From assembly GCA_018241265.1 (NCBI GenBank), contig JAFEEF010000006.1, positions 148,894-212,893 of the forward strand: a stretch of 64,000 nt of DNA, read 5' to 3'. The DNA is from Pseudomonadota bacterium (GTDB taxonomy: Bacteria; Pseudomonadota; Gammaproteobacteria; Burkholderiales; Burkholderiaceae_C). The notes under the pieces are model-generated. The model ran no database searches and had not been told where the DNA came from. It was given only the letters and a program-made list of their open reading frames with translations. Positions 23,835 through 31,666 of this stretch are shown piece after piece; positions within the stretch are counted from its first letter, which is position 1; each line of letters opens with the position of its first letter. A program made the position numbers and the translations under genes.

Positions 23835-25523
23835 TCAGCCGGCCGCCCACACGACCGGCTGCCGCCTGCCGACCCAGCCTTCGTAGGACGCCGCATAGGC
23901 TTCCTCAATGCGGTTGCGCTTGACCTTCAGGGTCGGCGTCACGAAGCCGTTGTCCACCGTCCACGCGTCGCCGACGACGACCAGGCAGTCGAGCCGCTCG
24001 TGCGGATCGAGCGCGGCGTTGACGCCCTGCAGGTGCGCCGCGAGCTGCTCCTGCATCGCCTGGCGCAGGGCCGCATCGCGCGCCTTGGCGGCCGCCTCGG
24101 CATTCAGCATCACGAGTCCGAGCGGCTGGCCGAGGTTCGCGCCGGTGACGACGCAGGCCTCGATCGCGACGTTGGCGCCGAGCTTGTCCTCGATCGGCGC
24201 CGGCGCGACGTACTTGCCCTTGCTGGTCTTGAACAGATCCTTCACGCGCCCGGTGATGCGCAGATAGCCTTCGCCGTCGAGCACGCCCTTGTCGCCGGTG
24301 TGCAGCCAGCCGTCGTCGGTGAACGCGGCGCGCGTCAGCTCGGGCTCCTTGTAGTAGCCCATCATCAGGCCGTCGCTCTTCATCTGCACTTCTCCGGTCG
24401 CCGGGTCGACGCGCGACTCGACGCCGACGTACGGCAGCCCGACCGTACCGGGCCGCTGCACGCCGGGCAGCGTCGCATGCGAGACGCCGCAGTTCTCGGT
24501 CATCCCATAGACCTCGACGATCGGCAGGCCGAGGTCGGCATACCACTGCAGCAGCTCGGCCGGCATCGGCGCCGCGCCGCCCGACGCGAACTCGCACTGG
24601 TCGAGGCCGAGCAAGGTGAGCACCTTCTTGCGCACCATGCCGCCGAGGATCGGTACCTTCAGCATGCGCTTCAGCTTGGCGGGCGGCAGCTTCGCGCTAA
24701 CGCCCTGCTGGAACTTGACCCAGAGCCGCGGCACCGAGAAGAACAAGGTCGGCCGCGCGCGCTGCAGGTCGGCGGCGAAGGTCTCGAGCGCTTCGGCGAA
24801 GTAGACGTGGGCACTGGTCGCGAGCAACCCGTGTTCGATCAGCGTGCGCTCGGCGACGTGGGCGAGCGGCAGGTAGCTCAGCACGCGCGTGTCGTCGCGG
24901 TACGGCACGCGCTTCAGCGCCGCATCAATGGACCATGCATAGCCGCCGAAGCTGTGCATCACGCCCTTCGGCATGCCGGTCGTGCCCGACGTGTACATGA
25001 TGGTCGCGAGCTCGTCGGGTGCGCGCACCGGCTGGCCGGCGAGCGGCGCGGTCTGCTCGACGATGGCGCTCCACTGCACGTAGCCGGTCGGCGGCGCCAG
25101 CGGCAGGGCGATGCAGGGCAGCCCGTCGGGGATGCCGGGCCGCATCGCCTCCCAGCCGTCGAGCTTGCCGACGAACAGCAGCCGCGCCTCGCTGTGCTCG
25201 AGGATCTGGCGGATCGTGCCGGCCGCGAGCGTCGGATAGAGCGGCACCGACACATGGCCGGCCATCCAGATCGCGAAGTCGCAGATCAGCCAGTGCGCGC
25301 AGTTCTTCGACAGCAGGCCGATGCGCGCACCAGGCTCATGGCCTTGGGCCGCGAGATGCGCGGCCATGCGGCGCGCCTCGTCGGCGATCCGGCCCCACGT
25401 GTAGTCGCGCAACGCCCCACCGCCGAGCGGCTGGGTCAGCACGACGCGCTCCGGCGCCGTGCGCTCCCAGTGGTACAGGCGCTGCAGCGCCAACGAGTCG
25501 GCCGATACGTCGTGGGTGCTCAT
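23835..25523 (-). CDS. AMP-dependent acyl-CoA ligase (long-chain fatty acid type)
   Basis: A 562-residue adenylate-forming enzyme that activates a carboxylic acid to its CoA thioester. Motifs: the P-loop TIMYTSGTTGMPKGVMHSFGG near residue 175-195, VEVYGMTENCGVSHATLPG (A5) near 340, DGWLHTGDKGVLDGEGYLRITGR (A7/A8) near 410 and RVKDLFKTSKGKYVAPAPIEDKL near 430. The C-terminal lysine region reads DNGFVTPTLKVKRNRIEE. The layout resembles FadD15/FAA-type long-chain ligases. It ends 12 bases from the convergent carotenoid oxygenase stop and is divergent from the SDR gene, so acid activation and a 2-enoyl/dienoyl-CoA reduction may be linked. Confidence 0.87.
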   Translation of the reverse strand: MSTHDVSADSLALQRLYHWERTAPERVVLTQPLGGGALRDYTWGRIADEARRMAAHLAAQGHEPGARIGLLSKNCAHWLICDFAIWMAGHVSVPLYPTLAAGTIRQILEHSEARLLFVGKLDGWEAMRPGIPDGLPCIALPLAPPTGYVQWSAIVEQTAPLAGQPVRAPDELATIMYTSGTTGMPKGVMHSFGGYAWSIDAALKRVPYRDDTRVLSYLPLAHVAERTLIEHGLLATSAHVYFAEALETFAADLQRARPTLFFSVPRLWVKFQQGVSAKLPPAKLKRMLKVPILGGMVRKKVLTLLGLDQCEFASGGAAPMPAELLQWYADLGLPIVEVYGMTENCGVSHATLPGVQRPGTVGLPYVGVESRVDPATGEVQMKSDGLMMGYYKEPELTRAAFTDDGWLHTGDKGVLDGEGYLRITGRVKDLFKTSKGKYVAPAPIEDKLGANVAIEACVVTGANLGQPLGLVMLNAEAAAKARDAALRQAMQEQLAAHLQGVNAALDPHERLDCLVVVGDAWTVDNGFVTPTLKVKRNRIEEAYAASYEGWVGRRQPVVWAAG

Positions 25524-25739
25524 CGCGATCTCCTCCTGATGTCACCGCGGTGCCGGACACGCAACGTAGGCGATCCGCCGGCCCGCGGCTAGAGCGGATC
25601 AACCCGCGTGCGACGAGCCTTTACGCGGCGCGCGACGATCCGGACGCACGGCGCGCGCCGAGCGGGAAAACCCGCTGCGTCGGGCCGTGCCGCCACGCCA
25701 AGCTGGCCGCACCAACCACACGATCCAAGGAGTCTTGCG

Positions 25740-26651
25740 ATGGAGTCGATGTACCACCCCGCGCTGATGGCCGGCCAGCGCATCCTCGTGACCGGCGGCG
25801 GCACGGGCCTCGGCCGGGCGATGGCCGAGCGCTTCCTGAGCCTGGGCGCCGACATCGCGATCTGCGGCCGCCGCAAGGCGGTCTGCGACGCGACCGCCGA
25901 CGCCTGGCGCGCGCAGTTCCCCGAGCGGCGCATCGACACCTACGGCGTCGACATCCGCATCGCGGCGAGCGTGGAGGAGATGGTCGACGCGCTGTGGGCG
26001 AGCGGTGGCCTCACCGGCCTCGTCAACAACGCGGCCGGCAACTTCGTCTCGCCGACCGAGGCGCTGTCGCCGCGCGCCTTCGACGCGATCGCGAACATCG
26101 TCTTCCACGGCACCTTCTACGTGACGCAGGCGGTCGGCAAGCGCTGGATCGCGGAGGCGCGATCCGGTGCGTGGACGCCGGAGCAGCCGTGGCGCAGCGT
26201 CATGAGCATCATCGTCACCTGGGTCGACAACGGCTCGCCGTACGTCGTGCCGTCGGCGATGAGCAAGGCCGGCATCGACGTGATGACGAAGTCGCTGGCC
26301 GTCGAGTGGGCGCGCTACGGGATCCGGCTGAATGCGGTCGGGCCGGGCGAGATCCCGACCGAAGGGATGAGCAAGCGGCTCAACCCGGGCGAAGAGCCCG
26401 GGGCGCGGAGCAAGGCGCACAACCCGATGGCGCGGCCGGGGCGGATGAGCGAGTTGCAGAACCTCGCGACGTTTCTGCTCGCGCGCGGGCAGTGCGATTG
26501 GCTGACCGGGCAGAGCATCATGATGGACGGAGGGAACGCGCTGGCGACCGGCGGCAACTTCTATGAGCTGCGGTCGTGGAGCGATGACGACTGGCGGGCG
26601 GCGCGGGAGCGGATCGAGGCGCAGAATCAGAAGGATCGGGCGCAGCGGTGA
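25740..26651 (+). CDS. Short-chain dehydrogenase/reductase, 2,4-dienoyl-CoA reductase type
   Basis: A 303-residue NAD(P)-dependent oxidoreductase. The nucleotide site is ILVTGGGTGLGRAMAERF and the NNAG-type motif is LVNNAAGNFVSPTEALS. In place of the classical YxxxK the active site reads PYVVPSAMSKAGIDVMTKSLAVEW, as in peroxisomal and mitochondrial 2,4-dienoyl-CoA reductases and their bacterial relatives, with the Lys kept. It ends with GQSIMMDGGNALATGG. AAGGAG lies 8 bases ahead of the ATG, which settles the start over an upstream frame from 25608. It is divergent from the acyl-CoA ligase; a role in unsaturated fatty acid oxidation is inferred. Confidence 0.85.
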   Translation: MESMYHPALMAGQRILVTGGGTGLGRAMAERFLSLGADIAICGRRKAVCDATADAWRAQFPERRIDTYGVDIRIAASVEEMVDALWASGGLTGLVNNAAGNFVSPTEALSPRAFDAIANIVFHGTFYVTQAVGKRWIAEARSGAWTPEQPWRSVMSIIVTWVDNGSPYVVPSAMSKAGIDVMTKSLAVEWARYGIRLNAVGPGEIPTEGMSKRLNPGEEPGARSKAHNPMARPGRMSELQNLATFLLARGQCDWLTGQSIMMDGGNALATGGNFYELRSWSDDDWRAARERIEAQNQKDRAQR

Positions 26652-26746
26652 TGACCGGCTGACATGCGAGCCTGCGACGTCCCAGGTCGACGATGACAGG
26701 CTGTTTGCGGCCACGAGCGGTCTCTCAAGACGCTGGCGATGACCCC

Positions 26747-26761
26747 TCAACGTGACGTTGA
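26747..26761. promoter_or_regulatory. Perfect palindrome ahead of the DUF2185 gene
   Basis: TCAACGT-G-ACGTTGA is a perfect 7+1+7 inverted repeat ending 24 bases before the ATG at 26786. The position suits an operator or promoter-spacer site. No partner regulator is recognised. Confidence 0.35.
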
Positions 26762-26785
26762 CGCACACCTCAGCGACGATGGCAG

Positions 26786-27139
26786 ATGACTAAGAAGGCC
26801 TTCAGGCTGCAAGGGCACGAGATGCGGCCGCTGGTCGGTGCGATGGGTGGGTGCTTGGCCACCGATCACATAGCGGTCGATGGACTTCCGGTCCGCTTCA
26901 TGTATCGCGAAGCCTCCGATCACGAGTCCGACAGTGGGTGGCGCTTCTTTTCGGGCTTCGAAGATGAGGCCTATGCGAACAATCCGGCGCACATGGAGGT
27001 CTACGAGGTCAGCACGATCGCAAACTACGACCCAGGCATCCTCCCCTTTCTCGATGCTCCGCCGGGTAGCGCGTTCGAGAAGGCTGCCAGCTCGGAGCGG
27101 TTTGAGATGCTCGTAGACTGGAAGCCCGACGCGAACTGA
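26786..27139 (+). CDS. DUF2185 (Imm33-like) immunity-type protein
   Basis: A 117-residue protein of the DUF2185 family, whose members occur as immunity proteins beside polymorphic toxins and also as orphans. Family marks are GGCLATDHIAVDGLPVRFMYRE, DSGWRFFSGFEDEAY, and the tail TIANYDPGILPFLDAPPGSAFE. No signal peptide. There is no toxin gene next to it, so it would be an orphan immunity gene if that is its role. The surrounding 26.7-27.8 kb looks more A+T rich and more loosely packed than the rest of the window, which suggests acquired DNA. Confidence 0.75.
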   Translation: MTKKAFRLQGHEMRPLVGAMGGCLATDHIAVDGLPVRFMYREASDHESDSGWRFFSGFEDEAYANNPAHMEVYEVSTIANYDPGILPFLDAPPGSAFEKAASSERFEMLVDWKPDAN

Positions 27140-27234
27140 TTCGGCCACAAGCGGCTGGCGCGACTGTCGGCTTCAGGATGGCTGGCTGCCGTAGCACGTT
27201 GCTTTTAGCAATGAGCTAGAAGCGCAGCGCTGTC

Positions 27235-27630
27235 CTATTCGCGGATATCGGTGTGTCGGCAGGCGCCGACGCTGAGTCGAGTAAGCGCGACCGCACCAAG
27301 CCCCGCGAGAAGCCCAACCAAAGATCCGTAGGCGGCAACGCCCGCCAGAAGGCCGAGCAGAAGCCCCGGCAGGATGCCAAAGAAACTTCCGAGGAGCCAC
27401 GCGACTCTTCCCTTTTCGCGCAGGACGCCCAGCAATGGGCCAGCATAGAAGACAAGCACCAAAGGGCTGACAAAGAGAACACCTTCAGCCTTGCCTCCGG
27501 TGGCTGAGATGTTCCCTGAAGGCACCAAAGCCGCGAGTGTTAGCGAGATCAGCTCAGCCATGGCAACAGCCAAAGCTAGAGCCACGGCGGCAATCACGAT
27601 ATTGCGTGGAAGCGATCGCAGCAACTCCAT
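27235..27630 (-). CDS. Small integral membrane protein, unknown function
   Basis: A 131-residue protein with about four hydrophobic segments: residues 10-35 (IVIAAVALALAVAMAELISL), 52-68 (LFVSPLVLVFYAGPLLG), 78-98 (WLLGSFFGILPGLLLGLLAG) and 100-115. I do not recognise a family. It faces the DUF2185 gene and lies next to the VapC gene on the same strand. The ATG at 27630 is the first Met ahead of the membrane helices; the frame continues to 27918, but that part overlaps vapC and does not look like protein. It may be a genuine gene or a degraded one. Confidence 0.5.
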   Translation of the reverse strand: MELLRSLPRNIVIAAVALALAVAMAELISLTLAALVPSGNISATGGKAEGVLFVSPLVLVFYAGPLLGVLREKGRVAWLLGSFFGILPGLLLGLLAGVAAYGSLVGLLAGLGAVALTRLSVGACRHTDIRE

Positions 27631-27791
27631 GTGTTCCAGTGTACGTTCAGCCAGCGACGGCGGATGTCCGCTTCCAGGCGGACAGATCAGCGCGCACGAA
27701 GTCCGCAATGGGTCGAAACCGAACATTCGCAATTCGCCCACTACTTCGACCGGACCAGGAACTGCAACGCCTTCGCGGCCTCCCCAAAGGC

Positions 27792-28226
27792 TCAACTTGC
27801 CGGCAGTGCGAGCCCGGGCAGATCCGATACGCGCGGCCCCGCCAGCCGGCGCGCCCGGCGCACGAACTTGCGGTCGTCGAAGCTCACCAGCCGCTCGCAG
27901 CCGGCACTCAGCCTCCAATGCAACGCGTCCGCAAAGTCGAGCCGCTGCGCATGCAGCGCAACCGCATCACTGATCGCCTCCCAATGTTGCACGGTCACAT
28001 GGGCCATCCCCAGCAGGTGGTTGACCGCCGAACAGAAGGACTCGGGCTCCAGGCGGTAGAAGCCGCGCATCACCCGCTCGAGCTCGAGCACGACCGTCAG
28101 CGGAACGAAGATCGCGGCCGACTCCAGCATCACCCGCCTGGCCCGGCGCGATTGCGCGGCCGCCTCGCGATCGGCCGGATCGTCGATGTAGAAGCGCGCG
28201 AGGATGCTGGTGTCGACCGCGATCAC
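27792..28226 (-). CDS. vapC: PIN-domain toxin, VapC family
   Basis: A 144-residue ribonuclease toxin of a type II toxin-antitoxin pair. The acidic residues of the PIN site are in place: Asp5 in MIAVDTSILARF, Glu48 or Glu50 in VVLELERVMRGFY, Asp97 and Asp100 in RLDFADALHWRLSAGCERLVSFDD, and Asp117-118. The start overlaps the antitoxin stop by ATGA (28223-28226), the usual coupling for such pairs. VapC toxins cut tRNA or rRNA; the target here is unknown. Confidence 0.88.
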   Translation of the reverse strand: MIAVDTSILARFYIDDPADREAAAQSRRARRVMLESAAIFVPLTVVLELERVMRGFYRLEPESFCSAVNHLLGMAHVTVQHWEAISDAVALHAQRLDFADALHWRLSAGCERLVSFDDRKFVRRARRLAGPRVSDLPGLALPAS

Positions 28227-28474
28227 GGCTGCCGGGCGACGTCCGCCGCATCGAAATCGGCCAGACGCCGGCCACCGGCCGGCGCCGGCGGCGCCTTGAT
28301 CATGGCGAAGCCCGCGGCGGGATCGCTTCGTTCGACCCGGCGCCGCACGACGAGCCGGATCGTGCCGCCGTCGTCGACGAACTCCACCTGCGTGCCCGGT
28401 GTCAGCCCGAAGCGAGCGCGGATCTCGGCCGGGATCACGACCTGGCCCTTGTCGGTCAGGGTGGCTGCGGGCAT
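28223..28474 (-). CDS. vapB: AbrB/MazE-type antitoxin (VapB)
   Basis: An 83-residue antitoxin. Residues 1-48 are a swapped-hairpin AbrB domain (TLTDKGQVVIPAEIRARFGLTPGTQVEFVDD), which binds DNA; the C-terminal part, rich in Ala, Pro and Arg, should wrap the toxin. GGAGG lies 7 bases ahead of the ATG at 28474. A perfect palindrome (28511-28529) lies 37 bases upstream, a good site for self-repression by the pair. Confidence 0.87.
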   Translation of the reverse strand: MPAATLTDKGQVVIPAEIRARFGLTPGTQVEFVDDGGTIRLVVRRRVERSDPAAGFAMIKAPPAPAGGRRLADFDAADVARQP

Positions 28475-28510
28475 GGGCAATTCCTCCAGATGACGGCCCC
28501 TTGTAGCCGA

Positions 28511-28529
28511 CCGCTTACCAGGTAAGCGG
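28511..28529. promoter_or_regulatory. Perfect palindrome upstream of the toxin-antitoxin operon, likely operator
   Basis: CCGCTTACC-A-GGTAAGCGG is a perfect 9+1+9 inverted repeat. It lies just after the stop of the upstream membrane protein gene and 37 bases ahead of the antitoxin ATG, so it could act as an operator for VapBC autorepression or as a hairpin ending the upstream transcript. Confidence 0.55.
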
Positions 28530-28533
28530 GCCT

Positions 28534-29427
28534 CTACGCCTTCGCCGCCTCCCCCGGCTTCGGCCCCGACCCCCTCAACTGCACCAGCTTCTGCAACATG
28601 TCGAACCAGAACGGCGCCCCGAACACCGCTGCGACCGCGGTGATCAACCAGCCGAGCAGGTTGTAGCCGGTGATGCGGTGCCCGACCACGCACACGATCT
28701 CGCCGCCGTCGCAGGGCCTGCGCATCAGCAGGTCCGGTCCGACCGGCAGCTTCCAGAGCTGCGCCATCGCTGCCTGCGCATCCGGCTCCTTCAGCGTGAT
28801 CGCGGCCACCTGGTCGGAGATCTTGCCGGCCAGCGCCGGGTTCTGCCACAAGGTCATCGCGACATAGGTCGAGTCGATGTTGATCGTCGCCGCCAGCAGC
28901 AGGCCGAGCAGGAAGCTGATGAGCTGGGCCTGGCGCTTGTAGTTGCCCGACACGCGGTCCATCGAAGCGTTGAACCAGTCGGCGATCTGGCCCTGCAGGT
29001 GGTCGACGTCGCCCTTGGCGCGCACCAGCATGCCCTGCAGCAGCAGTCGGAGCTGCGGGTCGGGCAGCGCGTCGACCTTGGCTTGCAGCCTCGCCATGTC
29101 GCCCGGTACCTCCTGCAGGCTGTCGACCGTCGCGATCGCGAAGTCGCGCGCGCGGATGTACGACGGCCCTCGGTAGCTCCAGAAGCGCGCCGTCGGCTTC
29201 ATGCCGCCGTCGCCCTGCGGATGGACCAGCGCATGGTTGTAGATCGACAGCGCCAAGCCCTCGAACTTCGGGTCGTTGAACATCTTCTGCACGCCCGACA
29301 CCAGCGTGTTGGCGCGCAGCTTGACGAGCGACGCGAGCGCCTCGGTCAGCGTACTGGCCGCCAGCGCCGTCGCGGCGAAGCAGAACACCAGGCCGATGGC
29401 CACGTTGATCACCGGTGTGTCGAACAT
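28534..29427 (-). CDS. Conserved-looking integral membrane protein, unknown function
   Basis: A 297-residue protein with an N-terminal membrane helix (VINVAIGLVFCFAATALAAST), a central soluble part of about 150 residues, a second helix (AQLISFLLGLLLAATINI, near 175-192) and a C-terminal one (LLGWLITAVAAVFGAPFWFDML, near 258-279). The soluble part has WSYRGPSYIRARDFAIATVDSL. Two cysteines (RPCDGGEIVCVVG) occur late. I do not recognise a named domain; the layout with a helix-loop-helix near residues 165-200 resembles uncharacterised envelope proteins. It is divergent from panE. Function unknown. Confidence 0.65.
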   Translation of the reverse strand: MFDTPVINVAIGLVFCFAATALAASTLTEALASLVKLRANTLVSGVQKMFNDPKFEGLALSIYNHALVHPQGDGGMKPTARFWSYRGPSYIRARDFAIATVDSLQEVPGDMARLQAKVDALPDPQLRLLLQGMLVRAKGDVDHLQGQIADWFNASMDRVSGNYKRQAQLISFLLGLLLAATINIDSTYVAMTLWQNPALAGKISDQVAAITLKEPDAQAAMAQLWKLPVGPDLLMRRPCDGGEIVCVVGHRITGYNLLGWLITAVAAVFGAPFWFDMLQKLVQLRGSGPKPGEAAKA

Positions 29428-29686
29428 GCGCTGGTCCTCGCAGGCACGCGGCGGCGCCGCCGCAAGGCTGGCGATGATGCGCGCCGCAGCGCGCGTACGG
29501 CAAGCGTCAGGCTAGGGGGCCGGCGCGCGACGGCCGCGACATGCGCCGCGATCCGACCCGGCCGGCGCGAAGAAAAGATTTCCCCCGGTCCTCGTCGGCG
29601 CCCAAAATAGGAGACGGAGACAGCGGTCTTGCGCGTTACAGGCGATGCCGCACGCGCCGACTCAACATCGAACCAGGAGCCGTACC

Positions 29687-30700
29687 ATGCCCGGCTTTCC
29701 CGCGCCGGTGCTCGTGATGGGCGCCGGCAGCATCGGCTGCTACCTCGGCGGCATGCTCGCGGCCGCGGGCGCCGACGTGACCTTCGTCGGCCGGCCGCGC
29801 GTCCTCGATGCACTCCGCGTGCACGGCCTGACGCTGACCGATCTCGACGGTGCCCGTCATGTCATCGCACCCGCCGCGCTGCGCCTCGCTCAGGAGATAC
29901 CCGCCGGCATCCGCCCCGGCCTCGTGCTCCTGGCCGTCAAGAGCGGCGCGACCCGGGATGCCGCGACCACGCTGGCGGCGGCACTGCCGGCCGGCACGCT
30001 CGTCGTGTCGATGCAGAACGGCATCAGCAACGCCGACACCGCGCGCGCGGCCGCACCGGCGCTGAAAGTGCTGGCCGGCATGGTGCCGTACAACGTCGCC
30101 GAGGTCGGGCCGGGACACTTCCATCGCGGCACCAACGGCGAACTGGCGGCGCAGGACGACGCGGCGCTGCGCCCATGGGTCGCGGCCTTCGCGCAGAGCG
30201 GCCTGCCGCTCGTGCTGCATGCCGACTTCGCGCCGGTGGCTTGGGGCAAGCTGCTGGTCAACCTGAACAACCCCGTCAATGCGCTGTCCGGTCGGCCGCT
30301 GCGCGAGCAGATCTACGAACGCGGCTACCGGATCTGCACCGCGGCGCTGATCGACGAGACGCTGGTCGTGCTCGGCGCCGCCGGCATCCGCCCGGCCGGC
30401 ATTGCCAAGATTCCGGCGCGCGGGCTGCCGACGGCACTGCGCCTGCCGACGTCGATCTTTCGCGTGATCTCGCCGGAGGTCCGCCGCATCGACCCGCACG
30501 CGCGCTCCAGCATGGCCGACGACCTGCGGCTCGGCCGCCCGACCGAGATCAACGAGATCTGCGGCGCGGTGGTCCGCCTGGCGCGCGACATCGGCCGGGC
30601 GGCGCCGCTCAACCAGCGCATGGTCGAGCTGTTGGCCGAGCCGGCTGCCGTCCGGCCGATGTCGCCCGAGGCGTTGCAGACGGCGCTCGGACTGCGCTGA
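29687..30700 (+). CDS. panE: 2-dehydropantoate 2-reductase (ketopantoate reductase family)
   Basis: A 337-residue NADPH-dependent reductase, typically making pantoate for coenzyme A. The Rossmann motif is VLVMGAGSIGCYLGGMLAAAG and the catalytic lysine lies in PVAWGKLLVNLNNPVNALSGRPL, with a conserved Glu in TEINEICGAVVRLA. CAGGAG lies 8 bases ahead of the ATG at 29687, which rules out the upstream ATG at 29645. It stands alone, and a paralogue acting on another 2-keto acid cannot be excluded. Its stop lies 6 bases from the stop of the convergent beta-lactamase-like remnant. Confidence 0.83.
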   Translation: MPGFPAPVLVMGAGSIGCYLGGMLAAAGADVTFVGRPRVLDALRVHGLTLTDLDGARHVIAPAALRLAQEIPAGIRPGLVLLAVKSGATRDAATTLAAALPAGTLVVSMQNGISNADTARAAAPALKVLAGMVPYNVAEVGPGHFHRGTNGELAAQDDAALRPWVAAFAQSGLPLVLHADFAPVAWGKLLVNLNNPVNALSGRPLREQIYERGYRICTAALIDETLVVLGAAGIRPAGIAKIPARGLPTALRLPTSIFRVISPEVRRIDPHARSSMADDLRLGRPTEINEICGAVVRLARDIGRAAPLNQRMVELLAEPAAVRPMSPEALQTALGLR

Positions 30701-30706
30701 ACGGGC

Positions 30707-31618
30707 TTACCGCGGCTCCGGTGCGAGCCGATGCAGGATCGTCCACGGGTTGACGCGCACCGGCTTGGCGCCGCGGTAGCCCCAGGCGTAGTCGGCCATC
30801 TTGCGGTCCGGCACGTGGATGTAGCTGTCCGCCATGCCGAACGCGCGGAAGACCGTGGTCTCCATCGCGTGGGCGAATCGGTCGTTCAGCGCACTGGCCG
30901 CGGCGAGGCCGAACAGGCCCAGGCTGGGATTGGAGTACTCGCGCCGCGACCCGGGGCGAGCGATCGGCGTCCAATCACGGAAATAGGCCTGCGTCGCCGC
31001 CTCGCCGACGACGGCGTCGGGGAACTGCAGCGGCAACCCGCCGGCGGTGTAGGTGCCGAGATGGAGCAGGGTGGCCTCGTCGATCGGCCGGCCTCGCAGC
31101 CACGGCAGGTACCGGCTCGGATGATCGTCGAGCGACAGCTTGCCGGTGGCTTCGGCGTAGGCGGCGAGCGTCGCAGTGAAGGTCTTGCTGACGGAGCCGA
31201 CCTCGAACAGCGTCCCGGCCGTCACCGGTACCTTCGTTTCCTTCGATGCCACGCCGTAGCTGTAGACATAGGAACGCCCGTCGACGGTCACCGCGACCGC
31301 CATGCCGGGAATGTCCTGCGCGGACATCAGCGGCACGATCGCGGCATCGACGGCGGCGTGGACGCGGTCGGTGTCGTCGGCGGCACGCACGGCCCACGGC
31401 GCGACGCAAGCGAAGATCGGCAGCAGTGTCTTGAAAGCATTCCAGGCCCATGACCGCGCCCGGCGTTCGCGAAGAAACGCGCGGTGCTGAAGCCGTTCGC
31501 CCTGAGCTTGTCGAAAAGCTCTTGGATGTTGGCACCAGGGCTTCGACAAGCTCAGCCCGAACGGGCTCTGTGGCTCTTGCGGGTCCTGCTTCTTGTGAGT
31601 AAGCGCCGTGGAAAGCAT
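30707..31618 (-). pseudogene. Truncated AmpC-like serine beta-lactamase/esterase
   Basis: A 303-codon frame with a class C beta-lactamase core: VGSVSKTFTATLAAYA holds the SxxK nucleophile, REYSNPSLGLFG the YxN motif. It ends soon after AWGYRGAKPVRVNPW, whereas AmpC proteins run on another 100 residues to the KTG motif, which is absent. The front is also abnormal: the only in-frame ATG (31618) is followed by residues encoded by a dispersed inverted repeat (31502-31555) before the signal-peptide-like LLPIFACVAPWAVRA. Missing KTG and a disturbed start both argue for a dead gene. Confidence 0.65.
31502..31555. repeat. Dispersed inverted repeat (CTGAGCTTGTCGAA type)
   Basis: CTGAGCTTGTCGAA (31502-31515) and TTCGACAAGCTCAG (31542-31555) form a perfect 14-base stem with a 26-base loop. 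This hairpin family is known as a dispersed intergenic repeat in Burkholderiales and other proteobacteria. Here it lies in the 5' part of the broken AmpC-like frame and, if translated, would give FGLSLSKPW and FRQAQGERL. Confidence 0.8.
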
Positions 31619-31666
31619 CGTCGTCTCTCTGTTCCGAATGGCCCAGAGTGAGCGAGCAGCGCCGGC

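Noticed and set aside
27253..27507. Plus-strand 84-codon open frame opposite the small membrane protein
   Set aside because: Charged low-complexity sequence and no ribosome site; the hydrophobic reading on the minus strand is more protein-like, though not certain.
26652..28533. Integron cassette array in the accessory patch
   Set aside because: Short genes in a row and small palindromes suggested it, but I see no pair of attC-like sites with GTTRRRY ends and no integrase.
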